In this document: piece by piece, positions 43,774-54,549 of the stretch
Layout: each line of letters starts with the position of its first letter
Numbering within the stretch: the stretch's first letter is position 1
NCBI RefSeq assembly: GCF_000423165.1
Contig: NZ_AUHL01000005.1
Span: 1-64,000, forward strand
DNA length: 64,000 nt
Direction: 5' to 3'
Source: Pseudidiomarina sediminum DSM 21906
Lineage (GTDB): Bacteria; Pseudomonadota; Gammaproteobacteria; Enterobacterales; Alteromonadaceae
Notes under the pieces: generated by a model
Databases searched by the model: none
Told to the model about the DNA's origin: nothing
Seen by the model: the letters and a program-made list of their open reading frames with translations, nothing else
Program-made: the position numbers and the translations under genes

Positions 43774-46065
43774 TTATTTTTTGTACGGATCAGCATCGAA
43801 CCAAAAGCCGTTTTCGGCAGCGAAAGGTTGCGCTGCATGCCATTGTCGCCCATCAGTAGCGATACTGATTTGCCCGCCTTGCGCGGTATCGAGCAGCGGA
43901 ATACGCAGCTTTTGGTAGCGTGCAGTCACGTCAGGGTGCGGGTGCCGGTAGCTGTTATGACGCCCACGCATCAGAACGGCCAAAGAGGGTTGCACGTGGC
44001 GTATGAAATAGCCCTCAGAGGAGCTTTTACTGCCATGATGGGGTACCACTAAAACGGTCGCAGCTACCGGCGCTAGCTCTGCCAATAAACGTCGTTCGGC
44101 CGCCGTTTCAATATCACCGGTAACCAGCACTTGGAACTGCCCATAACGTATCAATATCACACAGGAATGATTGTTACTGCGGTTCCCCCGCGCTTGCGCA
44201 TCACGTGGATGCAACACCTGCCACGAGACCCCACGCCAATAACCGTATTGTCCCGCCAAACAAGGCGCGCCGGTTTCACCGCCCCACCAACGTACGTGCG
44301 GATAAGCACGCTGTAAGCTCGCAACGCCGCCTTGATGATCACGGTCGGTATGTGTCACAAATGCGACCTCTGGCTGCAGCCGCCGTGCTTGCAAAAACGG
44401 GATGATCACACGGTCGGCCATACCACGCCCCTGCTCCCAGGCAACGCCAGTATCAATCAATAAAGCATGACCTTGGCGTTCGACCACTAACGCAGCACCC
44501 TGCTCCACATCAAGCACATGAAACAGCAACTGCGCGCGCGGCGGTACGGCACTGTGCACAAGGTAACTCAGCACCACCACTGCGGCGCCGACAGCCCGCC
44601 AGAAATGGCGTACCGGCGCGAGAAACATGCCCACCAACACCGCTAACCACGGCCAAGATGGCAAATCCTCCGCAGGCAACCACTGCCACGGCAGCTCGGC
44701 AAGCCAACTCAACAGTGGCCAGAGCAAGGTCAGTGGCGACAGTGCCACATCAAACAGCAGCTCAGCAACCGCCAAGCCTCCAAGCGATGCCGCAGCAAAG
44801 GCCAGTAAGCACCCAGGCAATACCCAAAAACTAATCAAGGGCACCACCACTAAATTCGTTAAGGCGGCAGCCGTGGGTACCCCACCAAAAGCAGCCGCCA
44901 TGACCGGCACAAATAGCAACGCCATCAACCACTCAAAGCGCCACCACTCCCGTAGAAGCGCCCATTTGCCATGATAACGACGCCAGCGCCAGTGCATCAG
45001 CAAGATGGTCGCGACCGCTCCCACCGATAGCCAGAAGCCCAAACTCAAAGGCGCAAATGGATCAAGACAAACCACCACCACCACTGCCCGTAGCAACACC
45101 CGCATCGGACTCACGCGCCAGCCCAACTGTTTATGTAGGCCAATCACCAGCAACATCACTAGGGCTCTGACCGTGGCAATGGCGAACCCCGCCAGCCAAG
45201 CATAGAGCAAGGCAACGGGCAACATAAGCCAAGGTAGCCAACGCCACACATTATGGCGTTCTCGGCGTGAACGCTGCCGCACACTAAGAACGGCTAGCGA
45301 CCAGCCTACTGCCAGCATAAACCCAACGACTAAGGTAAGGTGCATGCCCGAAATCGCCAACAAATGCGCTAGCCCGGTACGTTGTACCACCTGCCATTGG
45401 CTGGCACTGAGTTGCTGTCGTTCGCCGACGACCAGCGCTTGCGCGACCCCCGCCAACGGGTGATTGATGGTGGCACGTTGCAACTGCGTCACAAAATGTT
45501 GACGTAACGATGCTTGCCCAGCAACGAAGTGCCCAGAACGAATGGTGCCAATAGCGTCAATCCCCGCACTCAGCAGATAACGGTGGTACGCTCCACTGCC
45601 CTGATTCCGGGTGCCTTGCGGCGGACGCAAACGTACTACAAAGCGCCATTGTTCACCTTGTAAAGGCATCCGTTGCGGCGCTATCGCATGGGGGTCATAC
45701 CAATGTAAGCGAACCTGCGCTGGTAACTCAGGCTGCGACGGATCGCGGTGTATCTTGCCCGTGATGCGCCACGCACCATTGGCTCGGCTCACCACGGTCG
45801 TGAGGGTCAAGGTGATTTCAACGTCCGCTGCCTGCGTCTCTGGTCGAACTTGCGTTGTAAAGGCGAAATAAGCGTTGCCAGCACCCCATAGGATACCGCA
45901 CAATAGGGCTCCAAGTAGCGCAGTGCGTAGGTGAGTGCGGGTGCTAAGGGCAACGCAAACCACAGCAAGCAAGGCAAATATGACCAGCTGTGATAAGCTA
46001 GCCACATGATGAAAAGCAAAACTAAGGCCATACCCGGCCAGAAAAACGCACAACCACCTATCCAT
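43774..46065 (-). CDS. comEC: DNA internalisation channel ComEC/Rec2
   Basis: It has 763 residues. An N-terminal DUF4131/OB-like part with membrane segments is followed by the competence domain (GLAHLLAISGMHLTLVVGFM). The C-terminal metallo-beta-lactamase-type domain has the metal motif VTHTDRDHQGG and later LVVPHHGSKSSSEG. It carries one strand of incoming DNA across the inner membrane during transformation. Its place before msbA is the usual gammaproteobacterial one. No other competence gene is in the window. Confidence 0.95.
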   Translation of the reverse strand: MDRWLCVFLAGYGLSFAFHHVASLSQLVIFALLAVVCVALSTRTHLRTALLGALLCGILWGAGNAYFAFTTQVRPETQAADVEITLTLTTVVSRANGAWRITGKIHRDPSQPELPAQVRLHWYDPHAIAPQRMPLQGEQWRFVVRLRPPQGTRNQGSGAYHRYLLSAGIDAIGTIRSGHFVAGQASLRQHFVTQLQRATINHPLAGVAQALVVGERQQLSASQWQVVQRTGLAHLLAISGMHLTLVVGFMLAVGWSLAVLSVRQRSRRERHNVWRWLPWLMLPVALLYAWLAGFAIATVRALVMLLVIGLHKQLGWRVSPMRVLLRAVVVVVCLDPFAPLSLGFWLSVGAVATILLMHWRWRRYHGKWALLREWWRFEWLMALLFVPVMAAAFGGVPTAAALTNLVVVPLISFWVLPGCLLAFAAASLGGLAVAELLFDVALSPLTLLWPLLSWLAELPWQWLPAEDLPSWPWLAVLVGMFLAPVRHFWRAVGAAVVVLSYLVHSAVPPRAQLLFHVLDVEQGAALVVERQGHALLIDTGVAWEQGRGMADRVIIPFLQARRLQPEVAFVTHTDRDHQGGVASLQRAYPHVRWWGGETGAPCLAGQYGYWRGVSWQVLHPRDAQARGNRSNNHSCVILIRYGQFQVLVTGDIETAAERRLLAELAPVAATVLVVPHHGSKSSSEGYFIRHVQPSLAVLMRGRHNSYRHPHPDVTARYQKLRIPLLDTAQGGQISIATDGRQWHAAQPFAAENGFWFDADPYKK

Positions 46066-46103
46066 GGACGTTGTACCTGTACTAAGTAACGAGTTTACAA
46101 AGC

Positions 46104-46625
46104 ATGCCGAGAAAGTTTTTTCAGCGCATCATGCCTGATCATGAAGCGATCAAAAACAGTCGCAGCTTAAAGGTGTTCGGAAAGTTGCTGCATGATGCCA
46201 ACCTTTGGCATCTCAACCGTCGCTCGGCGTCCGGTGCCTTTGCGATTGGATTGTTTTGCGCCTTTATCCCGGTGCCTTTTCAAATGTTACTGGCAGCCGC
46301 TGCCGCCATTCCTTTTCGCGTCAACCTGCCACTTTCGATTGCGCTCGTCTGGGTCTCAAACCCTATCACCATGCCACCGCTCTTCTATCTTTGCTATATG
46401 GCTGGCACCTGGATGATTGGCGCACCGTCTCAACCCTTTCATTTTGAATTGTCGTGGCAATGGCTCGGTGACAGCATCACCACTATTGGCCCAGCTTTTT
46501 TACTGGGGTGTTTAGTGCTTGGCACCATCGCGAGCTTTATCAGCTACTTTGTGGTGCGCTTATTGTGGCGCCAGTCCGTCGTATCGGCTTGGCGCGCACG
46601 CGCCCATCGACTTAAGCGGAAATAG
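46104..46625 (+). CDS. DUF2062 membrane protein
   Basis: It has 173 residues. It matches DUF2062 in SGAFAIGLFCAFIPVPFQM and LVWVSNPITMPPLFYLCY, with two to three membrane segments (about 50-72, 83-110 and 130-155). The family is found in many gammaproteobacteria next to comEC or lol genes. Its function is unknown; some relatives act in membrane protein or lipid assembly. It overlaps the convergent lolE end by 14 bases. Confidence 0.85.
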   Translation: MPRKFFQRIMPDHEAIKNSRSLKVFGKLLHDANLWHLNRRSASGAFAIGLFCAFIPVPFQMLLAAAAAIPFRVNLPLSIALVWVSNPITMPPLFYLCYMAGTWMIGAPSQPFHFELSWQWLGDSITTIGPAFLLGCLVLGTIASFISYFVVRLLWRQSVVSAWRARAHRLKRK

Positions 46626-47838
46626 CCTTGACCACTTCAACGCGCGAGGCTTTCCACGCCGGGTAAAGTGTGGCAAGCAGGCTCATCAACAAAGCTACCG
46701 TCGCCACAATGAGCACATCACGCCATTGCAACAACACCGGAATGCGGTCAATAAAGTACACATCGCTCGACAGCAAACTTTCACCGGACCATTGCTCAAT
46801 CCAGCTAAACACATGGGGTAAATTCAAGCTAACCACAACCCCAGCAAGGCAACCGAAGAGCACGCCCCACAAACCGTTTTGGATCCCTTGCAAGACGAAC
46901 ACCTTAACCACCTCAGCGGTGCGTAATCCCATGGTCCGCAATACGCCAATATGACGTTGTTTTTCCTGTACGGTCATCATGAGCGTCGAAACGATGTTAA
47001 AACACGCCACAGCCAACACTAGGATCAATGCTAAATACATCACCACCCGCACCATTTGAATATCCCGATACAAGTGACCTTGAGTGCGCATCCAATGCTC
47101 AAGATAGACAAAATCTTTAATTTGATAGCCTATTTCATTGGCGACTTGCTCAGCAGCAAACACATCGGCAACACTTAGCTCAATAATGCTCACACCTTCG
47201 GTTAGGCCGGTCATGGTGCGCGCGGTGTCGAGATTCACGTATGCCATTTGATGATCGACTTGCCCGCCAAAGGTAAAGACGCCGGCTACCGTGACTTGCA
47301 ATCGTTTCGGCGCTTGAAAGCCTTGCTCCGCAGCAACCACAAGGGTCATGCTATCGCCAGCCCCAAGCTTGAGCTTTTGTGCCAAACCGGCACCCAATAA
47401 GATGGTATTCGGCTGCACTAATTGCTGCCAAGCAGTGGCCGAGGTTAAGTCAGCGACATTGTGTCCACGTGTTGGGTCAATCCCCGTCACCTCAACGCCG
47501 ACAAACTCACGCCCTTGTTGGACCAAGGCTTGGGTTCGGATCACCGGGCGCGCTTGGGTCACTAAAGGATGTTGCTCTGCTGCTGCATAGATGGTTTCCG
47601 GGTACTTTAACGCGCCCTCAACAGCGCGAAATTCGACATGCGGGATCAACTGCAAAAAACGGGTTTCCAAGACGTTTGAAAAACCATTCATAACGCTCAG
47701 CCCCGCAATGAACACCATACAACCCAGCGCAATCCCGAAGGTCGACGAGACCGTGATAAACGACAAAAAACGACTGCGTTGGCGCCGCCCGCGAAAACGC
47801 CGTGCTAAGCTCCATGCTAACTGCCAGCGCGCCATCAT
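46612..47838 (-). CDS. lolE: Lipoprotein-releasing ABC transporter permease LolE
   Basis: It has 408 residues with one N-terminal and three C-terminal membrane segments around a periplasmic domain. FtsX-type end ([21 protein letters not shown], shortened here). It acts with LolC and LolD to detach outer-membrane lipoproteins from the inner membrane. The C versus E label follows gene order (third after lolD), as in E. coli. It overlaps lolD by 4 bases (ATGA). Confidence 0.9.
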   Translation of the reverse strand: MMARWQLAWSLARRFRGRRQRSRFLSFITVSSTFGIALGCMVFIAGLSVMNGFSNVLETRFLQLIPHVEFRAVEGALKYPETIYAAAEQHPLVTQARPVIRTQALVQQGREFVGVEVTGIDPTRGHNVADLTSATAWQQLVQPNTILLGAGLAQKLKLGAGDSMTLVVAAEQGFQAPKRLQVTVAGVFTFGGQVDHQMAYVNLDTARTMTGLTEGVSIIELSVADVFAAEQVANEIGYQIKDFVYLEHWMRTQGHLYRDIQMVRVVMYLALILVLAVACFNIVSTLMMTVQEKQRHIGVLRTMGLRTAEVVKVFVLQGIQNGLWGVLFGCLAGVVVSLNLPHVFSWIEQWSGESLLSSDVYFIDRIPVLLQWRDVLIVATVALLMSLLATLYPAWKASRVEVVKAISA

Positions 47839-48536
47839 GTGCGCCCTGCCTGCTTGGCACTCACCAATTTACCATGATGCAACTGAACTTGTGTCGGCAG
47901 CCGCGCGGCTAACTGCTGATCATGGGTGACGATAACAAAACAGGTCTGTAACTCGCGATTCAACTCCAGCATAAGTTCGAGCACCTGTTGAGCGGTCTCG
48001 TCATCAAGGTTGCCGGTAGGCTCATCCGCCAACACTAACGCCGGTGCATTCGCCAAGGCACGCGCAATCGCCACCCGCTGGCGTTCACCACCGGATAACT
48101 CTGCCGGACGATGTTGCCCACGCTGCGCAAGGCCAACGCGCTCCAACAGCTGCTGCGCCCGCTGTTGCGCCTGGCGCGCACTTTGCCCTTGAATCAATAG
48201 CGGCATGGCAATATTTTCCAAGGCTGTGAATTCAGGCAACAAATGGTGAAACTGATAGATAAAACCTAATTCCTGATTGCGCCAGTCAGCCAAGGCCCGT
48301 GACGATAAGCGGTCGATGGCTTGACCACGAAACAAAATACGGCCAGAGGTAGGTTTGTCGAGGCCACCCATACAATGCAGCAAGGTACTTTTGCCCGAAC
48401 CGGAACTGCCGACAATCGCCACCAGCTCGCCCTCTTGTAAACTAAACTGAATGCCTTGCAAGACTTCAAGATCATGATGTCCATCACGGTAGCTTTTGCT
48501 TACGTTTTCGCAGGTTAAGAGTTCCTTCGTCATCAT
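47835..48536 (-). CDS. lolD: Lipoprotein-releasing ABC transporter ATPase LolD
   Basis: About 233 residues. Walker [16 protein letters not shown]-loop [12 protein letters not shown], signature [16 protein letters not shown], Walker [16 protein letters not shown] and switch [14 protein letters not shown] sequences are typical for LolD. ATG 48534-48536 or the next ATG are the likely starts; the TTG before them is not needed. It lies directly after lolC. Confidence 0.96.
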   Translation of the reverse strand: MMTKELLTCENVSKSYRDGHHDLEVLQGIQFSLQEGELVAIVGSSGSGKSTLLHCMGGLDKPTSGRILFRGQAIDRLSSRALADWRNQELGFIYQFHHLLPEFTALENIAMPLLIQGQSARQAQQRAQQLLERVGLAQRGQHRPAELSGGERQRVAIARALANAPALVLADEPTGNLDDETAQQVLELMLELNRELQTCFVIVTHDQQLAARLPTQVQLHHGKLVSAKQAGRT

Positions 48537-48539
48537 CAA

Positions 48540-49778
48540 TTACTCGTATCTTAAAGCATGAGCTGGCAGCATACGGCTGGCTTGCCAGGCAGGAAAAAGG
48601 GTTGCCAAAAACGTCAGTGCTAAGGCCACCAACACGATCACCGCCACTTGCAGCGGTTCAATCAGCACCGGTAGCCCCTGCGGTCCGGCGAAGCTCAAAT
48701 CGACACCTAGGGTGGTCATAATCGGGTTCACAAAGAAACTTATCAATAATCCTAAAGCAAGCCCCAAACAGCTTCCTAAAACGCCCGTGGCAAGTCCCTG
48801 CAGCACGACAACCCGGCGCACTCGGGCAGCACTCAACCCCATGGTTTGCAATATCGCCACATCGGCACGTTTATCCTGCACCACCATCATCAAGGACGAC
48901 ACAATATTAAACGCTGCCACAGCAACAATCAGGCTCAGCATTAAATTGATCATATGCTTTTCCATGCGTACCGCATCAAACAGGTGGCCAAACTGTTGGC
49001 GCCAACTCTCAACCACCAAGGGCTCAGCTACTGCTGCTTGGAGCGGTGCAACCGCCGGTAAAGCTTGAAAAGGGTCATTAAAGTAGTAGCGTAACCCAGA
49101 AACTTGCTGTGGCGCCATCCGCAAAATACGTGCGAGATCGCTGCCGTGCATCACCACCAAGTGTTGATCCGCTTCGGATTGCAATTGCACCACCGCACGC
49201 ACTGTCACCAGCCGCTGTGCTGGCAACAACCCCAACGGGGTGTAGATGCCCCCACCGGCGGCAATTAAACGCAACTGTTGACCGGGCCAAACATCAAGTT
49301 GCTGGGCTAAGCTCGCGCCCAACACCACATGGAAATCACCCGCACGTAAATCAATTTGTCCGGCGCGTAAGTGTTCTTGTAAAGGTGCCAACTGTACTTC
49401 GCTGTGCGCCTGTTCAGGAAAGATGCCCTGAACGTTCACCGCTTGGAGTTTCCCCGCACTCTGCAACACCCCAGCAGAGCTCACCTCGGCCACCACCGCT
49501 TGTTGTCCAGTCACCTCAGGCAATTGCGCAGCAAGTTGCTGCCAGTTCTCTACACCTTTACCTTGCTCATGGCGGATCTCAAGTTGCGGCACCACCGATA
49601 AAATGCGCTGTTTCAGCTCATTTTCAAAACCGTTCATTACTGATCCAACAATAATTAACGCTGCAACGCCCAACACAATACCGACGAGAGATACGCGCTG
49701 AATAAAGCGCGTAAAGCCCTGACCATGCCGGGCGCGGCCATAGCGGAGTGCCAAAAACAGTGTAAAGGGTTGGTACAT
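48540..49778 (-). CDS. lolC: Lipoprotein-releasing ABC transporter permease LolC
   Basis: It has 412 residues from ATG 49776-49778 (MYQPFTLFLALRYGRARHG), the family N-terminus. One N-terminal membrane segment, a periplasmic domain and three C-terminal membrane segments (FNIVSSLMMVVQDKRADVAI). An 85-codon open extension upstream reaches into mfd territory and is rejected. First gene of lolCDE, divergent from mfd with 118 bases between. Confidence 0.92.
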   Translation of the reverse strand: MYQPFTLFLALRYGRARHGQGFTRFIQRVSLVGIVLGVAALIIVGSVMNGFENELKQRILSVVPQLEIRHEQGKGVENWQQLAAQLPEVTGQQAVVAEVSSAGVLQSAGKLQAVNVQGIFPEQAHSEVQLAPLQEHLRAGQIDLRAGDFHVVLGASLAQQLDVWPGQQLRLIAAGGGIYTPLGLLPAQRLVTVRAVVQLQSEADQHLVVMHGSDLARILRMAPQQVSGLRYYFNDPFQALPAVAPLQAAVAEPLVVESWRQQFGHLFDAVRMEKHMINLMLSLIVAVAAFNIVSSLMMVVQDKRADVAILQTMGLSAARVRRVVVLQGLATGVLGSCLGLALGLLISFFVNPIMTTLGVDLSFAGPQGLPVLIEPLQVAVIVLVALALTFLATLFPAWQASRMLPAHALRYE

Positions 49779-49856
49779 GAACGCTCGCTCGTGAATGTGG
49801 ATCGTGCGCTGCAAGCATAAAGAAATCTCAGCACTGATCCAAGTAGCAGTTTCAGG

Positions 49857-49862
49857 TATACT
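49857..49862 (+). promoter_or_regulatory. Candidate -10 for mfd
   Basis: TATACT lies 35 bases before the mfd ATG, in the lolC-mfd divergent space. No convincing -35 is present at 17 bases (CTGATC). Confidence 0.3.
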
Positions 49863-49896
49863 TTCATGCACTTGAGAAGTTAACGAAGCAGGACTC

Positions 49897-52800
49897 ATGA
49901 GTAAGGCAGCGATCCTAACCCCACCCCGACCACCTTCGGCACGTACAGACATCACCTGGCAAGGACTCGCTGGTAGCAGCGTCGCCTTGGCTCTAGCGAA
50001 ACTGATCGACCAGCATGATCGACCGCTGCTCATTGTAACGCCCGACGCGCCACAAGCGCATCGCTTAGAGCAAGAAGTTCGCTACTTAAGCCAGCGCGGT
50101 GACGAAGTGGTGGTCTTTCCAGACTGGGAAACCTTACCTTATGACAGCTTTTCACCGCATCAGGATATTATTTCAGAGCGTTTAAGCGTGTTGGCAAAAC
50201 TACCCAGCATGCAACAAGGGGCATTGATTGTTTCGCTCAACACCTTATTGCAGCGCATCGCCCCAACGGACTATGTCAGCGGCCAAGCGTTGCAACTCAC
50301 AACCGGCCAACAACTCGATAGCCACCGCTTGCGCCAGCGTTTGGAACGCGCGGGTTACCGGCACGTTGAACAAGTCATGGAGCACGGTGAGTTCTGTGCC
50401 CGAGGTTCGATTCTCGACTTGTTCCCGATGGGCAGCAACACGCCGTTTCGGATTGATTTTTTCGACGACGAAGTCGACTCCATTCGCACCTTCGATCCCG
50501 ACACTCAGCTCTCTGCGCAAGCCATCGACGCCATCAACTTACTGCCAGCGCGCGAGTTTCCAACTACGCCAACAGCAATTGAGGGCTTTCGCGGCCGCTA
50601 TCGCGAGGTCTTTGAAGCGTCAAACGAGAAGGATTCGGTGTATTACCAGGTCTCGCAGCGACAATTCCCCGGCGGCATTGAATATTACTTACCACTGTTT
50701 TTCGATGCGACCTCGAGCTTGTTCGACTATTTACCCGAAGACGCCCTATTGGTCACCTTTGGCGATTTACAAGGCAGTCTCGACCACCTTTGGCATGATA
50801 TCGTGCAGCGTTATGAACAACGTCGCCACGACCGACTGCGGCCGCTGCTAACGCCGCAAGAACTCTTTTTGAGTGTTGATGAGGTGCATCGTCAGTTTAA
50901 ACAACTGCCACGCATCCGCGCTTTTGTCCCCGATGATAAACCGCAACCGGGACGCAAAGACTTCGCCACCACCAGCATTGGCGAGGTCGCGGTCAATCAT
51001 CAACTCAAAGACCCCTTACAAGCTCTGCGCCAGCGCTTAAAAGCGCTCACTGCTGCGGACTATCGTGTGGTCTTCGTTGCTGAGTCAGCGGGCCGACGCG
51101 AGTCACTACGCGAACTGCTCGCGCCGTTAAAGCTTGATCTGACCGAGCTCAGTCATCTTAACGCCATGCTAGAAAGTAATGCCACCACCGCCCTGGTGGT
51201 CGCTCCGGTGATTAACTCATTTATTCTTGAAGACGCCAAGTTAGCGGTAATTACCGAAACAGAGCTGCTTGGGAACCGCATTATTCAACGCCGCCGCCGT
51301 GATCAAAAAGCAACGGTCAGTGGCGATCAAATGATTCGCAACCTCGCCGAGCTGCGGATCGGCCAACCCGTGGTCCACATTGACCACGGTGTGGGTCGCT
51401 ACCAAGGGCTGCAAACTCTTGAAGCAGGCGGCATGACGACCGAGTTTGTCACTATTGCGTACGCCAATGACAGCAAGTTGTACGTGCCCGTGGCCGCGTT
51501 GCACGTGCTGTCACGCTACAGTGGTGGTGAGGAAAGCCACGCGCCGCTGCACAAACTCGGCAGTGACAGTTGGGAACGTGCCAAGCGCAAAGCGGCGGAG
51601 AAAATTCGTGATGTCGCCGCAGAATTGCTCGACGTGTACGCCCGCCGTGAAGCCAAGCCTGGCTATAGCTATACGCTTGCAGCCGACGACTACCAACGCT
51701 TTGCCAATAGTTTCCCGTTTGAAGAGACCGACGATCAACAACAAGCGATTGCCGCTGTCATTGATGATATGACGTCAGAACGTGCCATGGACCGCTTGGT
51801 CTGTGGTGATGTTGGTTTTGGTAAAACCGAAGTGGCCATGCGTGCCGCTTTTGTTGCGGTTAATGACAACAAACAAGTGGCGGTCTTGGTGCCGACCACG
51901 CTGCTGGCCCAGCAGCATTTTGAAAACTTCAAGGATCGTTTTGCCGACTGGCCGATCCGGATTGAAGTGCTGTCGCGCTTTAAAACGCCGAAGCAAACGC
52001 AAGCTATCCTGGCTGATGCGGCAGCGGGCAAGGTCGATATTGTTATTGGCACACATAAACTGTTGCAAAGCAGTATTAAGTTTCATGATCTTGGCTTGCT
52101 CATTGTTGACGAAGAGCACCGCTTTGGTGTGCGCCAAAAGGAATCGATCAAGCGCTTACGCGCCGATGTCGATATTCTTACGCTTACCGCGACACCCATT
52201 CCGCGTACCTTAAACATGGCCATGAATGGCGTACGTGATTTATCGATTATTGCCACCCCTCCGGCGAAGCGTTTAGCAGTCAAAACCTTCGTCCGTGAGT
52301 ATGATGCGCCGACCATTCGTGAAGCTATACTGCGTGAAATTCTCCGTGGTGGCCAAGTGTACTTCTTGCACAACAACGTTGAGACCATTGAGAAAACGGC
52401 GCGCGATATTGCCGAGTTGGTCCCCGAAGCACGGGTGACCATCGCCCATGGTCAAATGCGCGAGCGTGAACTTGAACGCATCATGTCAGACTTCTACCAC
52501 CAACGTTTCAATGTGTTGGTTTGTACCACCATTATTGAAACCGGTATCGACGTACCAAGCGCCAACACCATCATTATGGATCGTGCGGATCATTTAGGCC
52601 TTGCCCAAATGCATCAACTACGTGGGCGGGTTGGTCGCTCACACCATCAAGCGTACGCCTATTTGCTGACACCACACCCCAAACGCATGACCAAAGATGC
52701 GCTGAAGCGCCTTGAAGCCATCGCCCAATTGGAAGACCTCGGCGCAGGCTTTATGCTTGCCACCCATGATCTTGAGATTCGCGGTGCCGGTGAGCTGCTC

Positions 52801-53370
52801 GGTGACGAACAAAGTGGGCAAATTGAGTCGATCGGTTTTACCCTTTATATGGAAATGCTTGAACAAGCTGTGCAAGCGCTACGTGACGGTAAAGAACCTG
52901 CGCTCGATACCTTGCTACAAGCGCAAAGTGACGTCGATTTACGTGTACCTGCGTTATTGCCAGAGAGCTACATTCACGATGTTACCTTGCGACTGACCAT
53001 GTATAAACGTATCGCCAGTGCCAATAGCCCTGATGACTTGCGCGCCATTCAAGTGGAAATGATCGACCGTTTTGGTCTGTTGCCTGATGCTGCGAAAAAC
53101 CTCATTCAAGTTACTGCGTTACGGAATCGTGCTGGGCAATTGGGGATTCGTAAAATTGACGGTGGCCCACAAGGGATCAGTCTTGAATTTGCTGATGACA
53201 CTAAGGTCAATCCAGGTTATTTAATTGAATTGATCCAAAGCGCCCCACAAAGCTACAAGCTCGAGGGACCAACACGTTTACGTATTCTTGCAAAAATAGA
53301 CGATACTCAAGGACGCTTGAAACTGGTAGAGTCTCTGTTGGATGATTTTGCTGAACAAGCGTCGCACTAA
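49897..53370 (+). CDS. mfd: Transcription-repair coupling factor Mfd
   Basis: It has 1157 residues, close to the E. coli 1148. The N-terminal UvrB-homology region (YLSQRGDEVVVFPDWETLPY) is followed by the RNA-polymerase-interaction domain (QPVVHIDHGVGRYQGL). The RecG-like translocase has Walker A GDVGFGKTEVAMRAAF, DEEH in IVDEEHRFGVRQ, and motif VI QLRGRVGRSHHQAYAYLL. It pushes stalled RNA polymerase off DNA and recruits UvrA. csiV follows, as in many related bacteria. Confidence 0.98.
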   Translation: MSKAAILTPPRPPSARTDITWQGLAGSSVALALAKLIDQHDRPLLIVTPDAPQAHRLEQEVRYLSQRGDEVVVFPDWETLPYDSFSPHQDIISERLSVLAKLPSMQQGALIVSLNTLLQRIAPTDYVSGQALQLTTGQQLDSHRLRQRLERAGYRHVEQVMEHGEFCARGSILDLFPMGSNTPFRIDFFDDEVDSIRTFDPDTQLSAQAIDAINLLPAREFPTTPTAIEGFRGRYREVFEASNEKDSVYYQVSQRQFPGGIEYYLPLFFDATSSLFDYLPEDALLVTFGDLQGSLDHLWHDIVQRYEQRRHDRLRPLLTPQELFLSVDEVHRQFKQLPRIRAFVPDDKPQPGRKDFATTSIGEVAVNHQLKDPLQALRQRLKALTAADYRVVFVAESAGRRESLRELLAPLKLDLTELSHLNAMLESNATTALVVAPVINSFILEDAKLAVITETELLGNRIIQRRRRDQKATVSGDQMIRNLAELRIGQPVVHIDHGVGRYQGLQTLEAGGMTTEFVTIAYANDSKLYVPVAALHVLSRYSGGEESHAPLHKLGSDSWERAKRKAAEKIRDVAAELLDVYARREAKPGYSYTLAADDYQRFANSFPFEETDDQQQAIAAVIDDMTSERAMDRLVCGDVGFGKTEVAMRAAFVAVNDNKQVAVLVPTTLLAQQHFENFKDRFADWPIRIEVLSRFKTPKQTQAILADAAAGKVDIVIGTHKLLQSSIKFHDLGLLIVDEEHRFGVRQKESIKRLRADVDILTLTATPIPRTLNMAMNGVRDLSIIATPPAKRLAVKTFVREYDAPTIREAILREILRGGQVYFLHNNVETIEKTARDIAELVPEARVTIAHGQMRERELERIMSDFYHQRFNVLVCTTIIETGIDVPSANTIIMDRADHLGLAQMHQLRGRVGRSHHQAYAYLLTPHPKRMTKDALKRLEAIAQLEDLGAGFMLATHDLEIRGAGELLGDEQSGQIESIGFTLYMEMLEQAVQALRDGKEPALDTLLQAQSDVDLRVPALLPESYIHDVTLRLTMYKRIASANSPDDLRAIQVEMIDRFGLLPDAAKNLIQVTALRNRAGQLGIRKIDGGPQGISLEFADDTKVNPGYLIELIQSAPQSYKLEGPTRLRILAKIDDTQGRLKLVESLLDDFAEQASH

Positions 53371-53402
53371 GCGCCGTTTGGGGAATGATAAAAGGATTCA
53401 CA

Positions 53403-54515
53403 ATGGTACAAGGTTGGAACTGGCGTCGCGCGGGACAACAACTTATGGCAACTGCGCTAGGTGCGGTTGCACTCGTTAGCTACGCCCCTGTACAGGCAGC
53501 GCCACCAATCGATCAATGGCGCTGGTTCGAGGTCGAAGTGCTGGTGTTTCGGCACAACGATGCTGGCACGAGCGACGAGCAGTTTCCTTGGCAAGGTCCA
53601 CGTAACGACCTGCAATTCCAGTACGATTTAATCAGTCCTGAACTGACCACTGATTTTACTGCGGTGGTGGCTGAACTTCCCGAATGTGAGGCGCCGGCGC
53701 TACGACCTGACTTTAGTGTTGCGAGCATTTTCTGTCGTAAGCCCTATGAGCTTGACCCAGCATTGCCGTTTAACCAGCAACGCCAACAACAAGCACTAGC
53801 TCTAGAAGACCGTTTGCCGCGCACTGTATTCGATGGTCAAGCACAAGAGGTTGGCAGTGCTACAGCGCCGTTTTTAGCGCCTGCCGAGCAACTCGAATTG
53901 GCTGAGATGCGGCAACAATTGGTACGCCGTGGTACCGCAACGCCGCTGTTGCATTTAAGCTGGTATCAACCCGTATTCAGTCAAAACGATGCCTATAAAA
54001 TTCGCTTGTTTGGTGGCGAAAACTACGGCAAAACCTTTTCGCCAGAAGGCTATCTCTATCAAGACGCCAGCGCTGACGATAGCTTTACCAGTGCAGCCTT
54101 AGTGCATCGTATCGAGCAAATGTTGGCGGCCCAACAACAAGGCCAACTGCACTTTACTGGCCGCGCCCATGACCGTCCAATAGCGCCACCACCGGCGTCT
54201 GTTACGCGGCCAAACCAACCTACCCCAGTTTGGGAGCTCGATGGGACGCTGCAAATCTATTTGGTCGGCAACTACCTACATATTGCCAGCGACCTTGAGC
54301 TACGTGAACCCCATGCGGTAAACTGGCAACCTGCGTCGCTAGCGACCCAAGCGGAAACGGCCTTGGCACCGCACGACGCGAATCTGTTCTTACGTAGCTT
54401 TAAGCTAGAACAGTTACGCCGTGTCATTAGTCACGAAACCCACTATTTCGACCACCCTAAGTTGGGCGTTGTGGTACAAATTCGTCGTACAGGACTCTCT
54501 GCGCGGCGTTACTAA
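53403..54515 (+). CDS. csiV: CsiV-family periplasmic protein
   Basis: About 370 residues. A signal peptide (about residues 1-33, ending PVQAAPP) is followed by the family signature WRWFEVEVLVFRHND. The protein ends with another domain half (YLHIASDLELREPH, then QLRRVISHETHYFDHPKLGVVV). CsiV binds peptidoglycan and activates LpoA/PBP1a in Vibrio; extension to this organism is inferred. ATG 53403 follows AAAGGA at 6 bases and is preferred to the ATG six codons earlier. It lies 32 bases after mfd. Confidence 0.88.
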   Translation: MVQGWNWRRAGQQLMATALGAVALVSYAPVQAAPPIDQWRWFEVEVLVFRHNDAGTSDEQFPWQGPRNDLQFQYDLISPELTTDFTAVVAELPECEAPALRPDFSVASIFCRKPYELDPALPFNQQRQQQALALEDRLPRTVFDGQAQEVGSATAPFLAPAEQLELAEMRQQLVRRGTATPLLHLSWYQPVFSQNDAYKIRLFGGENYGKTFSPEGYLYQDASADDSFTSAALVHRIEQMLAAQQQGQLHFTGRAHDRPIAPPPASVTRPNQPTPVWELDGTLQIYLVGNYLHIASDLELREPHAVNWQPASLATQAETALAPHDANLFLRSFKLEQLRRVISHETHYFDHPKLGVVVQIRRTGLSARRY

Positions 54516-54526
54516 CACCACAGGTG

Positions 54527-54545
54527 CTAACGACAGGGACGTTAG
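54527..54545. promoter_or_regulatory. Palindrome over the marR ribosome-binding site
   Basis: CTAACG-ACAGGGA-CGTTAG: perfect 6-base arms, 4 bases before the marR ATG. It includes the TAGGA ribosome site at its right edge. Likely MarR autoregulatory operator, or an mRNA hairpin limiting translation. Confidence 0.5.
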
Positions 54546-54549
54546 GATT

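Noticed and set aside
49779-50033. Longer N-terminus for LolC
   Set aside because: The 85 extra residues run antisense across the mfd start and promoter, and LolC proteins begin at MYQPFTLFLALRY.
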